From assembly GCF_900103195.1 (NCBI RefSeq), contig NZ_FMWU01000005.1, positions 62,001 to 126,000 of the forward strand: DNA of 64,000 bases. The letters run 5' to 3'. Below, one piece after another: positions 62,585-64,000 of the stretch (the stretch's first letter is position 1; the number at the start of each line of letters is the position of its first letter). The position numbers were made by a program, and so were the translations under genes. The notes under the pieces are model-generated. The model did not search any database. It had not been told where the DNA came from and saw only the letters and a program-made list of their open reading frames with translations. Origin of the DNA: Methylobacterium sp. UNC378MF. Lineage in GTDB: Bacteria > Pseudomonadota > Alphaproteobacteria > Rhizobiales > Beijerinckiaceae.

Positions 62585-62932
62585 TATCAACCTGCACTTC
62601 GAGCCACGACTTCGTGATCGCGCAGGAGGGGATGGATAGGTTAACAACTAGCAAACGAACCCGCTGGGCGGTTAGGGATTGTCTTCGCCTGACACATCGG
62701 GCGCAGCATGCGTTTTGTGCCTCCGTTCTGAAAGGAACGATGCTGAGCGGCACGCGATCGGCTGTTCTGGGGCAACCGGTCGACCTTTGTGGACCCAATG
62801 CAGAAACGCCGCCGTAGGATCTACAGCACAGGCTCTTGGCCATCCTGCTGCGACATCAGAACGGCGCCCCAGCGCGCGCAATCCCGCAAGAACTGGAACC
62901 TTGGTGGTGTGCAGCCGGCGCGGCTGCCATCA
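62585..62932. other. Gene-free interval upstream of the autotransporter
   Basis: About 350 bases with no supported gene. The autotransporter promoter should be here; no clear boxes were found. Confidence 0.4.
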
Positions 62933-63067
62933 TCATGGTCGGTCGGGTATGTCGATCCGCAATAAGCCGACATCCTCCAGTTCGCGATCGGTGAACTGCA
63001 GCAGAATGCGGTGACTGCTCCGAATCCGGGCTTGTGCCACCAGCAGGTCCAGCAGGAAGCGCAGCAT
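62933..63067 (-). CDS. 44-residue DUF1127-like protein
   Basis: A short intact frame with a clear GGAGG ribosome site seven bases before its ATG. The end 'HRILLQFTDRELEDVGLLRI' followed by 'DIPDRP' matches the DUF1127 pattern (a basic start, 'D.EL.D.GL.R.DI'), common in alphaproteobacteria and implicated in RNA turnover and phosphate or stress adaptation. The N-terminus ('LRFLLDLLVAQARIRSSHR') is helical. A perfect CRP-type palindrome lies 57 bases upstream. Confidence 0.75.
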   Translation of the reverse strand: MLRFLLDLLVAQARIRSSHRILLQFTDRELEDVGLLRIDIPDRP

Positions 63068-63123
63068 CGACGGCCTCCGCGTCGTGAATGCGACTTACCT
63101 AATCGGATCCCGGTTGTGGGAGG

Positions 63124-63139
63124 TGTGATACGCCTCACA
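63124..63139. promoter_or_regulatory. Perfect CRP/FNR-type palindrome
   Basis: TGTGATACGCCTCACA, i.e. TGTGA-N6-TCACA with both arms perfect. It lies upstream of the DUF1127-like gene and about 150 bases from the 3' end of a Crp/Fnr regulator gene. Position suits activation of the small gene by a CRP-like protein; which regulator binds is not known. Confidence 0.65.
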
Positions 63140-63285
63140 TCCGCTCCGCGATGCGGGCACAGACGCGTACCGATCTGGAAGAGACTGACGTGAATACACG
63201 CGGATCGTGCCTGCGTCTCAAGGCATGCGAATACTTAGGGCGAAAATCCTGTGCGATCTGAGATGGAAATCGGGTGCCATGCGAG

Positions 63286-63960
63286 TCAGATCTCGCTTGC
63301 CGTATGGCCTTGCGCGATCTTCTGCAAAGCTTTGTGGTCGTAGATCGTGCAGGCGCCCGGCACCAGAGAGATATAACCCTTCCGCTGCCAAGCTGAGAGA
63401 TGCCGGTTGGTGCCCTCTCGCGAGAGACCGACCATATGCCCGAGTTCGCGTTGCGTGGTCAGGACACGAGTGCCATCCCGGTCCGAGCCACCAGCCAGCG
63501 TGATCAGCACCTTGGCCAGACGCTGTTCTGCGCCTGCGAAGGCTTGATCCGTTAATTGCTGGCTTGTCCGGCGCAGTCGTCCGCTCAGGATTGCGAGCAA
63601 TCGGACTGCCAGAACGGGGAAGTCATCGAAAAGAGGAAGCAGGTCGCGCCGTTCGAGCAGCAGCAGGCAACAGCGGGTCGCCGCGATCGCGTCCGCCGTC
63701 CGGGGCCCGTCATCGAGCAAAGCGATCTCACCGAAAACCTCGTCCGGGCCAATGAGATTCATCACCAGTTCCGACCGGCCCTCTGGACCGGGCGCCGAGA
63801 TTCGGACGTGACCGCTGACGACAGCAAGCAGCCCATGGCTCTCGTCTCCCCGACAGAAGATGCGCTGACCGCAGCGGAATGTGAGAGGCTGCGCGCGGAG
63901 TGCGAGCCGGTCGAGGACCGCTTGCGGAGCATCCCAGAACAGCTTGTGCCGCGACAGCAT
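63286..63960 (-). CDS. Crp/Fnr-family transcriptional regulator
   Basis: 224 residues. The N-terminal cyclic-nucleotide-binding-like barrel (about 10-130; 'RIFCRGDESHGLLAVVSGHV', 'GPDEVFGEIALLDDGPRTAD') is joined by a long helix ('FPVLAVRLLAILSGRLRRTS') to an HTH_Crp domain ('TTQRELGHMVGLSREGTNRH', 'LSAWQRKGYISL'). The N-terminal cysteine pattern of oxygen-sensing FNR is absent, so it is not a classic Fe-S sensor; effector unknown. The gene is complete, but only 40 bases of its upstream region are in the window. Confidence 0.88.
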   Translation of the reverse strand: MLSRHKLFWDAPQAVLDRLALRAQPLTFRCGQRIFCRGDESHGLLAVVSGHVRISAPGPEGRSELVMNLIGPDEVFGEIALLDDGPRTADAIAATRCCLLLLERRDLLPLFDDFPVLAVRLLAILSGRLRRTSQQLTDQAFAGAEQRLAKVLITLAGGSDRDGTRVLTTQRELGHMVGLSREGTNRHLSAWQRKGYISLVPGACTIYDHKALQKIAQGHTASEI

Positions 63961-64000
63961 GGCACGCTTATCGACAATCGAGCCGGCTTTACCGGACCGC

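Noticed and set aside
62821..63138. 105-codon minus-strand frame overlapping the DUF1127-like gene
   Set aside because: Cys/Trp/Arg-rich nonsense; the alternative short frame has a ribosome site and a family match.

Overview
The window is high-GC DNA from an alphaproteobacterium, most likely of the order Hyphomicrobiales (Rhizobiales). Taxonomic markers are ChpT of the CckA-CtrA phosphorelay, an EipA/DUF1134 envelope protein, a NepR-EcfG general-stress pair and a hybrid-CheA chemotaxis cluster. A Methylobacterium-type host is my guess from overall gene style and is not proved by the sequence.

The window has two halves that meet at a tRNA-Ser(GCU) gene (29445-29536, minus strand). The left half (1 to about 29.4 kb) looks like an accessory or genomic-island region stacked with defence and mobile genes. 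It holds: a DUF2268 metalloprotease; an ArsR/SRPBCC pair followed by a two-component solute:Na+ symporter; a zinc-finger protein; an AAA ATPase plus subtilase pair that matches the IetAS anti-phage system (4671-8275); an AT-rich HEPN-like orphan; a frameshifted serine recombinase; three tandem secreted paralogues of unknown function; a 347-aa orphan with a cysteine cluster next to nested palindromes; a complete type I restriction-modification operon (hsdM-hsdS-hsdR) with a divergent GIY-YIG nuclease and a DUF4268/PD-(D/E)XK nuclease; a DUF429 protein; and a tight three-gene operon of a DUF559/Vsr-like nuclease, a small winged-helix-like protein and a large HerA-like double P-loop ATPase. That last operon is the best candidate for an undescribed system. 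Three genes in this half carry apparent one-base frameshifts, and I saw none among the right-half genes. The tRNA 3' end faces the island, as expected for a tRNA-targeted integration, but no integrase and no second attachment copy are visible. The other boundary may lie left of base 1.

The right half (29.5 to 64 kb) looks like chromosomal core. On the minus strand are a WaaE-like glycosyltransferase, lysA, the lipoprotein gene lptM, a small Cys-rich secreted protein, a coiled-coil membrane protein, eipA, cysQ and glnE, with a YHS-like protein on the plus strand. Next comes a plus-strand signalling block: chpT, then cheA (Hpt-kinase-two CheW-like domains-receiver), cheW, cheY, cheB, cheR, closed by two strong hairpins. 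Beyond it lie a Ser-rich repeat protein, a divergent asparaginase-like protein, an isochorismatase-fold hydrolase, the nepR-ecfG operon (minus), a methyl-accepting chemotaxis protein, and a branched-chain amino-acid-type ABC transporter operon (livK-livH-livMG fusion-livF, minus). The window ends with a large autotransporter, a 44-aa DUF1127-like protein with a perfect CRP-type palindrome upstream, and a Crp/Fnr regulator.

Functionally, the right half links envelope assembly, lysine and nitrogen metabolism, chemotaxis and cell-cycle phosphotransfer, stress control and nutrient uptake. The left half is mainly horizontally acquired defence. All functions are inferred from reading motifs; no database search was run.
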